Shown one piece after another: positions 12,122-24,314 of a DNA stretch of 64,000 nucleotides (positions are counted from its first letter, which is position 1; each line of letters opens with the position of its first letter). The notes below the pieces were generated by a model. The model was not told the origin of the DNA and made no database searches. It saw only the letters and a list, made by a program, of their open reading frames with translations. A program made the translations under genes and the position numbers. This DNA comes from Artemia franciscana (Eukaryota > Arthropoda > Branchiopoda > Anostraca > Artemiidae). The DNA is taken from NCBI RefSeq assembly GCF_032884065.1, contig NC_088873.1, positions 32,646,227 through 32,710,226 of the forward strand. Direction: 5' to 3'.

Positions 12122-13349
12122 TTGACTTGATTTCTTCCAAGTCAAACCAAGACTGGAACACATCTAAATCGTCAAAGATTTCAGGCATTAGGAAATTCAA
12201 TAAAGACCACAGCTCAGTTAAATCATTTTGTAATGGTGTTCCTGTGAGAAGTAAACGGTTCATACTGCTATATTTCTTGAGTTCCAGTGATAGCCTTGAC
12301 TTATAGTTTTTAATCCTATGACCTTCATCTACAACTAAGTACTTCCACATAGGTTGAGATAAGATTTTAACATCAGCTATGATAAGTTCATAAGAGGTAA
12401 TTACCACAGGATATTCTGTATGCCCATTTACTTTCTTTGCAGCACTGATTTTTTGTGAAAGTTCCCATCTCTTTTCAGCTGGACCATGATACAGTACTAC
12501 TGAAACTTTAGGAGCAAATTGAGTAAATTCATTGAGCCAGTTTGACAAAGTGGAAAGTGGTGCTACAACTAAAAAGGGACCTTCCAGCCCATTCTCCAAC
12601 ATATCACATATATTGGCTATGCACTGAAGTGTTTTACCAAGACCCATTTCATCAGCAAGAATTCCACTTAGTCCACTAGCTGCCATATGCTTCAACCACT
12701 TATAGCCTTCAATTTGATAAGGTCGTAGGGTGACATTTTCTAGGAGTGATGGCTGTTCTTCATGATGTTCCCCCGCTGCCAGTTTCAACTTTTCCTGACT
12801 ATCTGCCTTTTCTGACAGATCTCTATTAATTCCTTTTCTTGCTCTTTTTGGCTTTCCAGTTTCATGAGCATTTTCTTTTCCTTTGACTTTTCTCCCTTTT
12901 CTAATAGCCATTGATGGAAAATCTCTCAGTTCTTTCATCTTTTCATGTAGAAGTTGAGAATACAGTTGACTTTTTCCTAACAAGTCCATCAAGCGCTCAT
13001 ATCTTTGCTCTGTCATTTCTTTGTCTACTTTTTCCTTTTCCTCTTTCCGTTTCTCAGCTTCTTCCAAAAGAATACTTTCCATCAACTTTTTATGTTCATC
13101 AAGTGATTCTGCTGACATGCCTTCAGTCTCCAAAATAGAGTCATTCTCAGAATTTGGGGAAACTTCTTCTAAAAGAGCATTTATATCAGCAACTTTTTCT
13201 CGCATGTCCAAAACACTACTACTAGTGTCCTCTGTAGTAGCCATGGATGACAAAGAATTTTCATCTAATACAGGCTCTCCATTCTTGCCCACTGAACTTC
13301 GACTGCTTAAATGACTAGGTCCAGAGTCATGGTCATCTTTGTTATTCAT
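12122..13349 (-). CDS. HELLS: HELLS/LSH exon A: start codon, N-terminal coiled coil, SNF2 ATPase lobe 1
   Basis: Lymphoid-specific helicase homologue, a nuclear SNF2-family ATPase that slides nucleosomes and supports DNA methylation and heterochromatin. The exon encodes residues 1-409. Residues 1-80 are acidic and Ser-rich. Residues 85-145 are a charged, probably coiled-coil stretch ending in EQRYERLMDLLGKSQLYSQL, matching RYRRLQHLLEKSNIYSK of vertebrate HELLS. Residues 148-178 are basic (nuclear-localisation-like KGRKVKGKEN, GKPKRARKG). The ATPase lobe starts at LRPYQIEGYKWL (208-219). Motif I is DEMGLGKT (233-240, Lys239), motif Ia APLSTLSNW, motif II DEGH (341-344) and motif III LLLTGTPLQN (366-375). 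The Met at 13349 is chosen because it is the first Met of the frame and sits upstream of all homology. A good acceptor (TTTTTTAG before GATCTTAG) lies 47 bases upstream, so the 5' UTR may be spliced. The 1,228-nt exon is long for this gene. All visible motifs are intact. Confidence 0.95.
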
Positions 13350-13396
13350 CTCAATTTTTACGTTTCTCTTGCCAAAATTAACATAAGACTAAGATC
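13350..13396 (-). promoter_or_regulatory. HELLS: Probable 5' UTR part of HELLS exon A with 3' splice site
   Basis: On the minus strand, AATAATTTTTTAG ends at 13397. It is a good acceptor with a T-rich tract, followed by 47 bases to the ATG. It suggests a non-coding exon further upstream. The sequence around the ATG (TTGAGATGAATA) is a fair start context. Confidence 0.45.
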
Positions 13397-16300
13397 CTAA
13401 AAAATTATTGAAATCAGTTTAACATCTAAAAAGATAAAGGGATATAAAAACTTGAAAAGATTTTTTCTTTTCAATGTTAGCTTTTTGTTAAATGCTAAAG
13501 GCATTCTGAGTTGTAGGTTTGAGGTTAATATTTGAATTGGATTTGCTTTTATTTACAGTAGTTTCACACTTACAGTGTGTTGTTTTATGTGTTTAATCTG
13601 TGTTGCTCCACTTCCAATCTTTCACAATAAGTTATTAATAAATTATTATTATCCTGTGGCCTGTCAAAAATGTTCTCATAAAATAAACAATTGCTAATAG
13701 ATTACACCTAAACAAATCTTGCTTTATATGGGATGGATCAATTTTATTGCATTATAAAAGTAAGAAAATTCAGACAAACATGACAAAAACATTTTTTGGA
13801 GGGAGATTATGGAGCAAGTCATATTTGGTGGCCAACCAGTCTCTAATTTACATCAAAAGGTATTGCAGAAAAAAAAAAAAAAAAAAAAAAAAACACACTT
13901 AGCTACAATCTATCTTCATTATCAAATATAGGTTCATACAGGTTTGACTGTTATGGGGAGGGAAGTAGATCCAATGATTTGTCCCATGGAATCAACCAAG
14001 ACTACAAAAAATATAAGGTTGTTTCCTCCTTAGTTTCTATTTTTCTTTTCTTAGCTATGCTCTACTCGAATATTTTTTGTACACTAATACAATTACTATT
14101 TAGTGAAAGTTCATAAAAATAAATAATTTTTTTCCTTAAACAGAAAAATTGTGATCATTAGCAAATAAAAAAGTCATTTAGAAAGTATTTCGTCTCTTTT
14201 TATAGTTTTGTCTATTTATGTTTAATAAAACAACAATAAAAAATGTTTTTATTTTATTATATTGGTCTGTATTTGAGCTTGGAATTTCAACTGACAGATA
14301 TCTCTAGCACAGAGGGAGGGGAGTATTTCACTTACTTCTGAGTAATTTTTACTTACAAATCAAACTCCATGTTGATCAAAAGCAAAAAAGGGAAAACAGA
14401 AGAAGGAAATTATTAAATAAAATTGTACAATGGATCAACATATTATACTGAACATTTAAACATCAACAATCCAAATAACCTGCCAGAAGATAGGCATAAA
14501 AAAAAACACAGAATATAGAGTATTATCAGGATCAGAGAAAAAATTGTTGGCCACCTTTGCCAAAATTCTTAAGAATGTCTTAGACCATATTGCCTTTTCA
14601 TTAACACAAGAGTATGTTATTATATTTCCCCTTGTTATTACATTTCAAAACAAAATTTTTAGTCCCCTTACACACTCACCCCCCCCAAAAAGCAAATAAT
14701 AACAGAGAAACTATTCCTGAAACTTACAACTTGATCCTTGAACCATGAGATAAAATAAGGTATACTGACACAACTACATATGAAAGGGGTCAACTTTTAA
14801 TGAAACCTGTGGCTAATGCGGTCCACCAGTCTCAGGATAATTTCAAAATGAAATACACCAACTTTGCTACTCCTAAAAATTTCAACAGAACCGCCAGTCT
14901 TAGAAACTGTTCTGGAAAGTCTTAGGGGTGTCAATTGAGGAAGGGGGGAGGCAGGAGGGTTATTTGTCTTTACCTATATTTTATATTTGTTTAGATTTTT
15001 GGGGGAGTATAATCATTAGTACATACCCTTTTTAGTATTCTCATTAAAAAATTACCCCCTCAAATTTTTAAAAAAATAGCCCCCCCCCCTTATTTATGTG
15101 AATTGACTCCAATGACAATCCTAAAAATTCAAACTCTGAAATTTCAGTTTTTAGAGGTAAACAAACATAATTCTTCTCCCTTTCTATACCAGTTCATGAC
15201 ATTTTTCAGGAAGAACCACTTTTTAGACAGAATGAAAGTGGGGCTTTTAGTATATATACTAATTTTGGCTATAGGTTTAGCCATTAGCAGCATTAAGTGC
15301 TCTGATTAGGTTAGCATACACTTATATAAGCAAAACATGTAATATGGAATGCTTGAGTTGATAGACTAAATCCTTTAGAGGTGTTATTTATGTCAGTGTA
15401 GACAAGTTACTTCAAAATTTTAGTTGGCAATTACAAATTAGAGTAAACAATTAATTTTCAACTAACTTTTTGTATATATTAGCCTAAAGAAGAAAAAACT
15501 GATGCAGGTTAATTAAACTTTCAGAGATTTTCAGGATTCAGTTCCAAAAGTTTCACTTACATAGATTAGACTAGAAGGATACAGCATTAGACTTTACAGT
15601 CCATACAGGCGGTATGGATGGTATGGCGGTATTCCGTTTCTTGGCCCTTCAGCCAGGAAGTGCAATGGGGGGTTGGGGGCCAGCCATCCTGTGCTTCCGC
15701 ACACCCTTCCTGTTCCGCACACATAGACCAGACTAACTTTAGTTAATTTTGCAATCACCTAATAATTATATACATTCCCTTCACCATTTAAAAAAAAAAA
15801 AAAAAAAATCAAATCAGCTCCACCACTCAATTTACACAGATTTTATAGGCCTGGAATCACTACCTTCTGTTGCCTACTTGTATAGAAGAAAAATTAGCTT
15901 CTGAAAAAATCATCATAATATACTGGAACATGGATGTACCTTGAGGGATGAATAAGAATTTATATCTTGAAATTTTTTGCTAATTCAACTGTACAAATAA
16001 TAGAAATAGGAAATCTGAAGCTACTATAGTTCTTTTTAATACATCAAAGATGGTAATTTAGTTTTGTAAATGAAACTTTTGGAATGCACTCATGAGGAGC
16101 TACAGTACCATCAGCTACTCTTAATCTCAAAATTAAAATTTGAAAAGCATGCACTGATTTTGAATTTTGCTGGATAGATTTGTATGGAATTGATCTTTTT
16201 TACCTTTTTAGAACAGCTTAAACATTCTTATTATTTTTTGGCTTTAGATGGTTCTGATATTTATTTTCTCTTTTTGTTAGTTTTAGTTTCCATTCTTATC

Positions 16301-16854
16301 AGCTTCCCAAGCTGTTTGAAAAACATGGACAGATTTGGAATATTTTATATTAAGTTTGTCTCAAGATGAAGTCTCAGATACATATCAGAAACCAGAAAAG
16401 CTGCAAACTCAGGATTATAAAACATCAGCATGATTTAACAGCCAGTTACTACCTCAAAGCTAAACACATGTTAATGCTGAGAATGTAAAACTTAAGAATG
16501 GCAATTAGGCAAAAAAAGTGAGCATTACAAAGTGAAAAGTTCCTATGAATCAGATGATCTATAATAGTCCATAATATTGTTAAAAGATAAGCACAATGTT
16601 TTAAGCACAAACTGTTTCCAACTTGATGTAACTGCTACCTGTTGTGATGTACATAAACTTCTCTTACAATAAATATTAGTTCTGCTTACCAATAGCTAAC
16701 TCTCTTCTGGAATAAAACTGGTGAATTATATGGTACTTCCATTGAGTGGATTTAAATTTGCAGTAAAACTTTTTTGGCCTCACAGCCACAATAACTGATT
16801 ATTAAACATAAGGTATGTGTATAAACTAAAGTAAGAATTTGTTGTATACCAGAA
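13397..16854. other. Region upstream of the HELLS coding exon; no gene recognised
   Basis: This is either a HELLS 5' UTR intron or intergenic DNA. It holds homopolymer runs (A24 at 13870-13893, A-run at 15790-15808, C-runs near 14680 and 15080) and unique AT-rich sequence. A 15600-15720 block of balanced composition (GGCGGTATGGATGGTATGGC) stands out but matches nothing I know. Short open frames at 15103-15309 and 16184-16369 are hydrophobic or AT-driven and have no supporting context. Confidence 0.45.
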
Positions 16855-17560
16855 CTAAAAACAATGCACTGAAGCACCAAGCTGCCTTAGGCCAACAGAT
16901 CTATGCACACTCCTCCTCCATCCCAACATATTCAAAGCCTCCCTTTTCATACTGTCCCAGGAAGTTCTCATTTCAATTAAATCTTTCCTTATGACATCTT
17001 CCAACCCCAACAGGGAATGACCTACTTTTTGTTTGGCCAAAAAGGACAATATGTTATCCTTCATCTACAGACTGTGCCCTAAACCCCTTACTCTTTCTTT
17101 TTTTATAGCCATTGAAAGCAGGCTTACACAACACTTTCCATATAGTCTACTGTCTGAGATATGGCCACTCAGTTGGGTACCAAAAATAATCGGTGGGCAA
17201 TTTATTTGGAGAATATCCAGCAAATCTTCCTCTGTTTTCTGAATATCCTTGCTTGGAGCCATACTTGACTGCTGTTATCACTGTGAAATCTAATATTATA
17301 ATTTTGGTTTGTAGTCTTATCTTCCTATTCTTCTAAGCTTTTTCAACTGTGAAAAAACACTCTGGGCCTTGGCTATTCTACTTTTAACTTCTTCCTGCAA
17401 CCACTATCTTTACTAATAATAGCCTACTATCTAGGCAAGTAAAGCTGTCCACTAGATCAATCTTCTTGTTACCCAACATAAGTTTTTCATTTTTACTTAT
17501 TTCTAGCCCTAGCAATTTAGTCTTCTTAATATTAATTTTTTAAACCTTTTCTTGCACCCT
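16855..17560 (-). mobile_element. C-terminal half of RT-A retroelement, decayed
   Basis: On the minus strand the order is KIDLVDSFTCL near 17460, a broken linker, EEDLLDILQINCPPIIFGTQ and LSGHISDSRLYGKCCVSLLS (17240-17110), RVRGLGHSL near 17075, LLGLEDVIRKDLIEMRTSW and MKREALNMLGWRRS (16990-16910). The order is the same as in the other copies of the family. Two frames and several stops show decay. Confidence 0.85.
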
Positions 17561-18107
17561 GTATTCACAGAATATCTAGGGTAAAAAACCAGGATCTCAA
17601 ACTCAACCCTCAAATCTCGTTACCAAATAGAGACTGGAAAGAATTGTACACATAAATGAATAGCTAAAAATCTAAGCTACACTCAACATGGTTATTATTA
17701 AAATTATTCAAGATCAAACACTTAAGATTATTAATTCATTGACTAATCTGGAAGGACTTCTTTTTGGAAATAACAACTATCCTATTTTGATGTAGGCCTG
17801 TATATCCTTTCTGTGTTTCAGTTTTATTGACATAGGCTATTAACAAATAGCCTAGCTGATTGTTTTCTGATTCTAAAAATGTAGCTTTTATTCTGTGATA
17901 TTTATTCTATAAACCACAAATATTAAATATAGTTTTTTTTCAATTGCTTGTCAAAGTAGAGACCACATTTTGAATTTATGATGACAAATTACTCCAACAG
18001 AGCTGATTCTAGTGGGAAGTGATTGGGTCTACACTTACATAGCGTCATACTGTAGTAAAATAGGGCAGTTCAAGAACCCACCTCCATTTTTCTGGAAGGC
18101 CAAAGAA
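17561..18107. other. Intergenic spacer
   Basis: AT-rich sequence with no gene or repeat that I can support. Confidence 0.4.
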
Positions 18108-18757
18108 AAGTGGTTGGTAAAATTCTAGTTAATTGACTTCTTGCTATCTCAGAAAGGGTTGAGGTTAGGAAAATGAAACTTTCAGGGATGGGTCTTCAGG
18201 CTAAAGTATGTACTGGGAAGGTATTTTAAAGTACCCACTTCCACTCCTTCTCCCTCTAGAGGGCCCTGAAATTTGCCTACATGACATGTCTATACCTATT
18301 GAAATTTTGACAAAACAACATTTTACCTTAATTTTCAGTTACCAGCTGCTTTTTCTCTGCCTTTAGTTCTTAAAATGCAATTCCTGTTATTTGAGTAGAA
18401 TTTTGAGCCATATCAATTTTTTTTCAAAATTTAGGAAATGTATTTGCACATCTTTAAAACCTTATAAAATGGAATTGAGCAAAGTTATGAAGCTGAAATC
18501 AATTTTGTTGTACTTCAATTAAGCAGAAGACCTATTTTACAAGGTTTCACTTTTATAACACACATATTTTTAAAGGTCATCAAAGGTCAGGACCCTCTAG
18601 AGGGAGGAGTGAAGGTAAGTACTTCAGAGTATCTTCCCAGGACATATTTTAGTCTGTAGATTCATCCCTGAAAGTTTCATTTTCCTAACCTAGACCCTTT
18701 CTGAGATAGTAAGAAGTCAATTAACTAGAATTTTAACAAGTGGTCTTTTCCAAAAAG
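18108..18757. mobile_element. Non-autonomous element with long terminal inverted repeats (~190 bp)
   Basis: The left arm (18108-18300) contains TAAAATTCTAGTTAATTGAC, ATCTCAGAAAGGGTTGAGGT, AGGAAAATGAAACTTTCAGG and CCCTCTAGAGGG. The right arm (18570-18757) carries the same blocks inverted in mirrored order, with scattered mismatches. The middle 270 bp is unrelated AT-rich sequence without an open frame. This is a MITE or fold-back DNA transposon. The outer ends are too blurred to call a target duplication. Confidence 0.8.
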
Positions 18758-19639
18758 AGTTCTTTTACCCTAGACTAACTGCATAAGCTAAGTGCTTCCT
18801 TTGTAAATGGATAGAAACCTGAATGTTACTGGCAGCTACTGCTATATTTGAATAGAATACTAAATGGAGAATCTAATGGTATATTTGTCTTTCTTATTAG
18901 ATTTCTACCCAATAGTAGCTAAATGCTAGATTAGCCTAAGCTATACCTTTACCTGAACAGGAACAAAAATGAATCTAGGCTAACAAATATATTTGAAAAC
19001 ACCTTCGTTTGCAGTAAAGGACATACATCAGGCATTAGGAAGAAGAGGAGCAGTTAAGCTGGAAACATCTTAGAAATTTGTCATTTTGGGTCTAGGCTAG
19101 TTTTCTTTTAAGAGGACACAAAAACACTTACTGCTCTATTTGACTCTTTACCTTGAGCTTCAGCACGAATTTGATTACATATTAAACTCTATTAAAGAAA
19201 ATAGCAGAGTCTATCAAAAGAACAAGATGTGGCCTACAGTCAGCTGATTGAAAAAAAGTATAGCCTGGGCTAGTACAGCCTGTTTGGAACCAACTCGGTA
19301 GTTCCTATTCACCTAGCCCAGAAACTTTTATAATTAGGATAACTTTTGGCAAAATTTCTGCAAGGGCAATTTCAGCCAACAACAATTAACAATTATGTCA
19401 TGTTTTACCGCCAAATGTTTCAATGTGATTTACATTTCAAATTTTTGCCAAGGAAATTCGACGTTGCCAAGCAAATATAAACGTTGATCTCGCAAGTAAA
19501 ATGGTGCAGACGAAGAGTCACAGAGATAGAAAAAGGAAGCGTGTTTTTCCATCTCTATGCAAAGGCTACTGAGTAGACCCCAACACCAAATCGGTCTATT
19601 GGTAACAAGCCACTAATAAAAGACACAAAGGCATCAAGA
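18758..19639. other. Intergenic, no feature recognised
   Basis: Unique sequence, slightly less AT-rich towards the right. I see nothing supportable. Confidence 0.4.
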
Positions 19640-19720
19640 AGAAAATCAGCGGTGTGCCAATACTAGCGCCGCGGCAGCGCACCACCGTTTCATCTGACAG
19701 CATCAGCTCAGCTGACTTAC

Positions 19721-19912
19721 CTTTGATGAAGGGAAGAAGGAAAAGAAATCACTATCGTGGGATTCACGGCTCTCCTCCCCCCCCTGTCACAAAAAGCAAC
19801 GAAGACCAAAGTCCAGCTTGGGATCACCCTTCCTGTCTCTGTTTTTCTTTTCTTTTTTGACTCTTTTGACTCAGTTTGACTCTTTTTCTCAATTCTTCTT
19901 TTAAAAACACTA
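19721..19912 (-). other. Candidate non-coding first exon / promoter side of HELLS
   Basis: At 19721 the minus strand reads CATCAAAG followed by GTAAGTCAG, a perfect donor, inside the most GC-balanced block of the intergenic region (about 19640-19810, including a GCGCCGCGGCAGCGC core on the intron side). A downstream acceptor exists at 13397 just before the HELLS start codon. Pairing them gives a 6.3-kb 5' UTR intron. No coding frame with a Met runs across the donor on this strand. On the plus strand, 19654-19860 is open for 68 codons but resembles nothing. This is speculative and needs transcript support. Confidence 0.25.
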
Positions 19913-19917
19913 AAAAA

Positions 19918-20381
19918 CTTTAGCGTAAAGAGCGGGGCGTTGATGAGGAAGCAGCCTCTTTCATATACGAATTAATTTCTGTTCGTTTTAAGTTTTAATG
20001 TCGCTCCTTACTTTCAGCTAAAAAAACTTGTTTTTTTTATTTAATTTCTGAACGCTTTTGAATCAATGCATGTTTTGATTTTGGCTCTCTGCAGAGGAAT
20101 AATTAAAACGAAATTTGCATTTTTTTTTTGGGGCTAAATGGCTTTCTTATAATTTTGATCGAATGATTTTGAGAAAAATAGAGCGGGGGAGGAAGCCTAG
20201 TTGCCCTCCGGTTTTTTGGTTAATTAAAAAGGCAACTGGAACTTTTAGTTTTTTACGAATCTTTTTATAGTAAAAGATTTACGTAACTTATAAATTAGCT
20301 TACGCAAAGAACTTTTGTATTCTCATGTTTTTATTACATATATGAGGGGGTTCACCCCTTCGTCAGTACCTCGCTCTTTAC
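19918..20381 (+). mobile_element. R1 repeat, copy a
   Basis: It starts CTTTAGCGTAAAGAGCGGGG and ends in the inverted counterpart CAGTACCTCGCTCTTTAC. Just inside the left end is the family mark TTCTGTTCGTTTTAAGTTTT. Towards the right end lies a G/C palindrome (GAGGGGGTTCACCCC). The body has no open frame. It is a non-autonomous element of unknown class, with short inverted ends and about 465 bp long. Copy b is a close relative. Confidence 0.7.
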
Positions 20382-20472
20382 AGATTTACTAGAAAAAGGC
20401 AACTCGACACCCCGCTCTTTACCCTAAAGTATTTTATTGTTTTAAAAAGTAGAGTTGCGAGAAAGTATCAAA

Positions 20473-20930
20473 CTTTAGCGCAAGGAGCGGGGTGTCGAGG
20501 AGGAAAAGCCCCTTTCATATAAGGAGTAATTTCTGTTCGTTTTAAGTTTTAGTGTCGCTCCTTACTTTCATTTCAAAAAACTTGTTTTTTTATTTAATTT
20601 CTGAAAGTTTTTGAATTAATGCATGTCTGGTTTTGGCTCTCCGTACATAAATTATTAAAATGAAATTCGCTATTAATTCTTCTTTTGGCTAAATGGCTTT
20701 CTCTTAGTTTTGATCAGACGATTTTGAGAAATAAGGGGTGGGGAAGGAGGCCTAGTTGCCCTCCAATTTTTTGGTTACTTATAAAGGCAACTAGAAATTT
20801 TAATTTTTAACGAACGTTTTTATTAGTAGAAAATATACGTAACTTTAGAATTAACTTACGTAACAAACTTTTATATTTTTATTATATATATGAGGGGTTT
20901 GTCCCCTCGTTAATACCTCGCTCTTCACAA
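20473..20930 (+). mobile_element. R1 repeat, copy b
   Basis: Same order of blocks as copy a: CTTTAGCGCAAGGAGCGGGG at the left, TTCTGTTCGTTTTAAGTTTT, CTAGTTGCCCTCC in the middle, and TACCTCGCTCTTCAC at the right. The 90 bp between copies a and b contain another inverted end (CCCCGCTCTTTACCCTAAAG), so the two may be parts of a nested or tandem insertion. Confidence 0.7.
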
Positions 20931-21007
20931 TAAATCTTAAGTTTTATCCCAATTCTTTAAGAATGACCCCTGAATCAGAAAGGCCGTAGAATAAATAGTT
21001 GAAATTA

Positions 21008-21915
21008 CTAAAAATAATTTAGCATAAAGAGCTAAGTATTTATCTCCTTCTAAATACCTCGCTCTTTATGCTGAAGTATTTTTAGAACCCCTCATATGCG
21101 TAATAATCTCTGTTCGTTTTAAGTTTTAATGCTTTTCCTTACTTTCAATTGAAAAAACTTTTTCATGTTTATATTTTCTTTGTTTTTTTTTAATAGTAAT
21201 GCTAGAAAATCCTGCGCCCTTTTCATTGAATTTCTCTTCCCCCAAAGAATATTTCTCCAAGGAAAGATCCTCCCATATAGCCCCCTCCCCTGAACCCCAC
21301 ACCCAAACAAAAAAATCCCCCTGAAAACGTCGGTACACTTCCCAAGAACCATTACTGTATGTAAACATTGGTCAAAGTTAGTAACTTGCAGCCCCTCCCC
21401 CAGGGACTGTGGGGGTAACTCATCCCCAAAGACACAGTTATTATGGTTTTCGACTATGCGGAACAAAATGGCTATCTCAAAATTTTGATCCGTTGACTTT
21501 GGAAAAAAAAATGAGCGTGGGAGGGGGCCTAGATTCACTCCAATTTTTTCGGTCACTTAAAAAGGACACTAGAACTTTTCGTTTCCGTTAAAGTGAGCCC
21601 TCTTGCAACACTCTAGACCACTTGGTCGATATGATGACCCCTGGGAAACAAAAACAACAAAAAAACAAACAAACAAATAAACACGCACCCGTGATTAGTC
21701 TTCTGGCAAAAAATTATATATTTGAAATTATATTTATATATTTGAAAAATTATATATATTGATTATATAACTAATATATTTGAAATCAGCATACAAATCC
21801 AATTCTTTTGATATATCTTTTAGCATCGAAATTCCGTTTTTTAGAGTTTCGTTTACTATTGAGCCGGGTCGCTCCTTGCTACAGTTCGTTACCACGAACT
21901 GTTTGAAAAATTTTA
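21008..21915 (-). mobile_element. R1-related longer element, copy c
   Basis: It shares the end block (TACCTCGCTCTTTATGCT; TCTGTTCGTTTTAAGTTTTA) and then a different, longer interior: GCTAGAAAATCCTGCGC, AAAACGTCGGTACACTTCCC, GGGACTGTGGGGG, CACTAGAACTTTTCG, ACGCACCCGTGATTAG, and AGCCGGGTCGCTCCTTGCTA near 21870. The same interior blocks occur inverted at 39478-40957 and directly at 62369-62912. A 108-codon minus-strand frame (22060-21734) covers the CSKERPGSIVNETLKNGISM section but is not open in the other copies. Confidence 0.65.
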
Positions 21916-23912
21916 TTATAGAGATTTTTTTTATATGAATATTAATTCCATTGGAATAGCAACCATGATGCCAGGTGTAATGAAGAGTCCGTATCAAATT
22001 TTGAATATCCTTCCATTGGATCTTTTCCCTTCTATTCTTTATGTGATAGAACATATTCAACGTCTTTTATCTGATTATTATTATTTTAATAATATATTTT
22101 TTCAGGATAATAATCAAGTAATATGTCGCATATTTAGCCCGTGGATGTTCTGTAGTTCATCAGGCTTTAATAAAATCTCAAAGGTCCCATTTTCACCACT
22201 ACATAGGGTTATATGTAATTGAAACAAATTTCGTAGTCTTGTATATATGAACGAATCCTTAGTTAATAATAAAATAAGATTAAAGGACCGTTTAATTAGT
22301 AACTATTAATTTAATCTATGGGGTGGATGCTCCTCATTTTATTTAATTTATTTTTTACTTGGTTATTTTGAATTTATTGGGATTTGTTTTTTGTTACCAT
22401 ACATAGAGTTAAAGAGCAATCTTTTTATTCCAGTATCTGAAGATAGGATTATTTATTTATTGCTGAGTGTATAAACCCACACACAAGTTATTATCATTAT
22501 GGGTCATCAACTTGATAATTTTGTGAAGACATTTTTATTCATTAATAAAGAATTTGAAATTGACCAATCGCTCTTTTCCAAGGTAGAGCTATTGCGTTGA
22601 ACTTTGAAACAGATATATTACTATAACTTTACAGAGATAATTTTAGAAAGAGATAGACTTCTTATTTTGAATATATCCGTCACATGGTGGAAACAATGTT
22701 AAAGACTTCTCGGTATGTAAACTTCCACATAGATTTACCTTGAATTATCTTAAATTTTGCCTATGTTGCTAGTGAAGCTGTACTTGACTTCGTGAAAGGA
22801 AATGATCTTCCTCTAGAGTCATATTCATGTAAGAGTATGTCAGTGACAGGATACTACCTAAGTACATAAGCAAGAAATTTTTTTTATTTAAAAGAGCACC
22901 TTTAAGTAAGGGGAAGACTTCGTACAGGTATAGCAAATTCCCATGTCCTCTAGTCAAAAAAATCACAACACTATCTTTGCAGTAAAGACCATCTACAGAA
23001 GTTTTAAATTTAAATTTGCCGTTTCGTTAAAAAATGGAAGGATTATAAATTTCAAGCACAATCACATAACTATTTTGTGGAATTCTGTGAACTGTGTAGG
23101 AAGATGTTAGGTTTGAAGCGACCACTTACTTTCAGTTATTTATTTATTAATCGCTTATTAAATAGAATTGGTGGATACGAAGAGTTCTTCTCATCTTTTT
23201 TATTATTTCAGTGACAAAGTAAGGTTCCATACTTGGGACTGTCTCAAGTGTTGGTACTCCTTACGTTTCCTATTAATAGCAAACATAAGCAGAAATGAAA
23301 TAGCCAGGGTTATTTTACACTGAGATGTTAAGCTAGCCTAATGGTAAACCTACCGAATCAGCATACTTATTTATATAGCCTAGAACTACATATTCTAGGC
23401 CTAGACACTCAATGTTAGCACCTTCTTCTCCAAGCTAATTGGTGTTATGACCAGGTATCCGCTCTCTTCTTGACCACTGTACAAAAGTCACACACGGTTT
23501 TTGCTGAGATGGGAGTCTGTCAAGTTGGATGGTAAACTTCTGCAGACATAGAACAGACTGTGACGATTCTTGCCTGTGTTTCTGTATTTGGAAACCCAAT
23601 TCCGATATTGGTCCTCCCAGGGAAAAAGACATCACCAGTCACTTTAGGCACTCCACCTCTTATTGTTCCTTGAGTTAGTGACAGTATCTGGACAACGGAT
23701 TCTGCGTTCAGTGAGTTTCTGCATCACTTTAGCATGTATACTAAATGCTTTTTTTATGTATTAGTTAATACATAAGCTCCATTGATCCCTGAGTCAGGAC
23801 TGGTCGATTTAGATGTAGCGATAGTCTTACCTATTTACAAGTTAGAAGTTTTTGACTTATTAATTTTGATCAAATGAGTAAATAGAAACAACCGTATCTA
23901 TATTACATTTTT
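21916..23912. other. Intergenic region downstream of PDE12; no gene recognised
   Basis: AT-rich. Two open frames (21935-22222 plus; 22966-22769 minus) lack known motifs and have AT-driven composition. 23440-23640 has a more balanced composition and a 66-codon minus frame, but no splice signals or family match that I can name. Nothing is supported. Confidence 0.4.
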
Positions 23913-23918
23913 TTTATT
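23913..23918 (-). terminator. PDE12: Probable PDE12 polyadenylation signal
   Basis: AATAAA on the minus strand, about 120 bases past the PDE12 stop codon and followed by an A-rich stretch. It is the only good hexamer close to the stop. Confidence 0.55.
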
Positions 23919-24039
23919 CCGCAACTAAAAAAAAGAACTCAGAGACAAGTAACTTCTAAATAATTTAACTTTTTGTGTACATAGCTAAAGCAAGCAAATT
24001 CACTTGATTTGTCAAAGTTAGCACACAAATTTCGTACAA

Positions 24040-24314
24040 TTATGAGCCTTTGTTTGTCACCCAAGTTAGATCAGCTACTAAGGAAACATGATCTGAGGGA
24101 AACACAACACTAGGAAGTCCAACATTAGCACTGAGCTCTTCTTCGCTTGGAAGTGGAACTACCTGACTGACATTAAATCTATTCGCTTGGTAAAATATAT
24201 AGTCCAGGCAGTCTTTGAATCCCTCAGTGTAGTTTGTATAAAGAGGCGTGCCACATGCACTTTCCATCCTTATAGGGTTGATCAGAAGGAGATTTTCAAC
24301 AGCTTCATCAACAT
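24040..24314 (-). CDS. PDE12: PDE12 exon 8 (C-terminus, SDH catalytic motif, stop)
   Basis: Residues 523-612. It contains SACGTPLYTNYTEGFKDCLD, matching SACGEPAYTNYVGGFHGCLD of the human protein, with the CLDYIF strand (Asp559), VVPLPSEEEL, LPSVVFPSDHVSL and a short Thr-Asn-Lys-Gly-Ser tail before TAA at 24042-24040. His597 in PSDH is the general catalytic His of the EEP (endonuclease/exonuclease/phosphatase) fold. The acceptor is TTGTTTTAG. The first two bases complete Asn522 with the last base of exon 7. Everything expected of the family C-terminus is present. Confidence 0.96.

Larger units (their letters stand above)
2638..13349 (-). other. HELLS: HELLS gene span (partial; 3' end outside window)
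   Basis: Gene-level entry. The coding order on the minus strand is exon A (13349-12122), exon B (6395-6132), exon C (2905-2638), then off the left edge. Introns are 5,726 and 3,226 bp, both GT-AG. Junction phases agree: A leaves one base and B completes Asn410; B leaves one base and C completes Gly498. The visible coding part is 586 codons plus two bases. The family is usually around 830 residues, so roughly the C-terminal third is missing. Retroelements sit in the introns, not in the exons. Confidence 0.93.

Noticed and set aside
12911..13314. Two plus-strand frames of 75 and 97 codons
   Set aside because: Antisense of the charged N-terminal part of HELLS exon A.
21734..22222. 108-codon minus and 95-codon plus frames on overlapping DNA
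   Set aside because: The minus frame covers an R1-type interior that is not open in the sister copy at 39.9-40.1 kb. The plus frame is its shadow with AT-driven composition.
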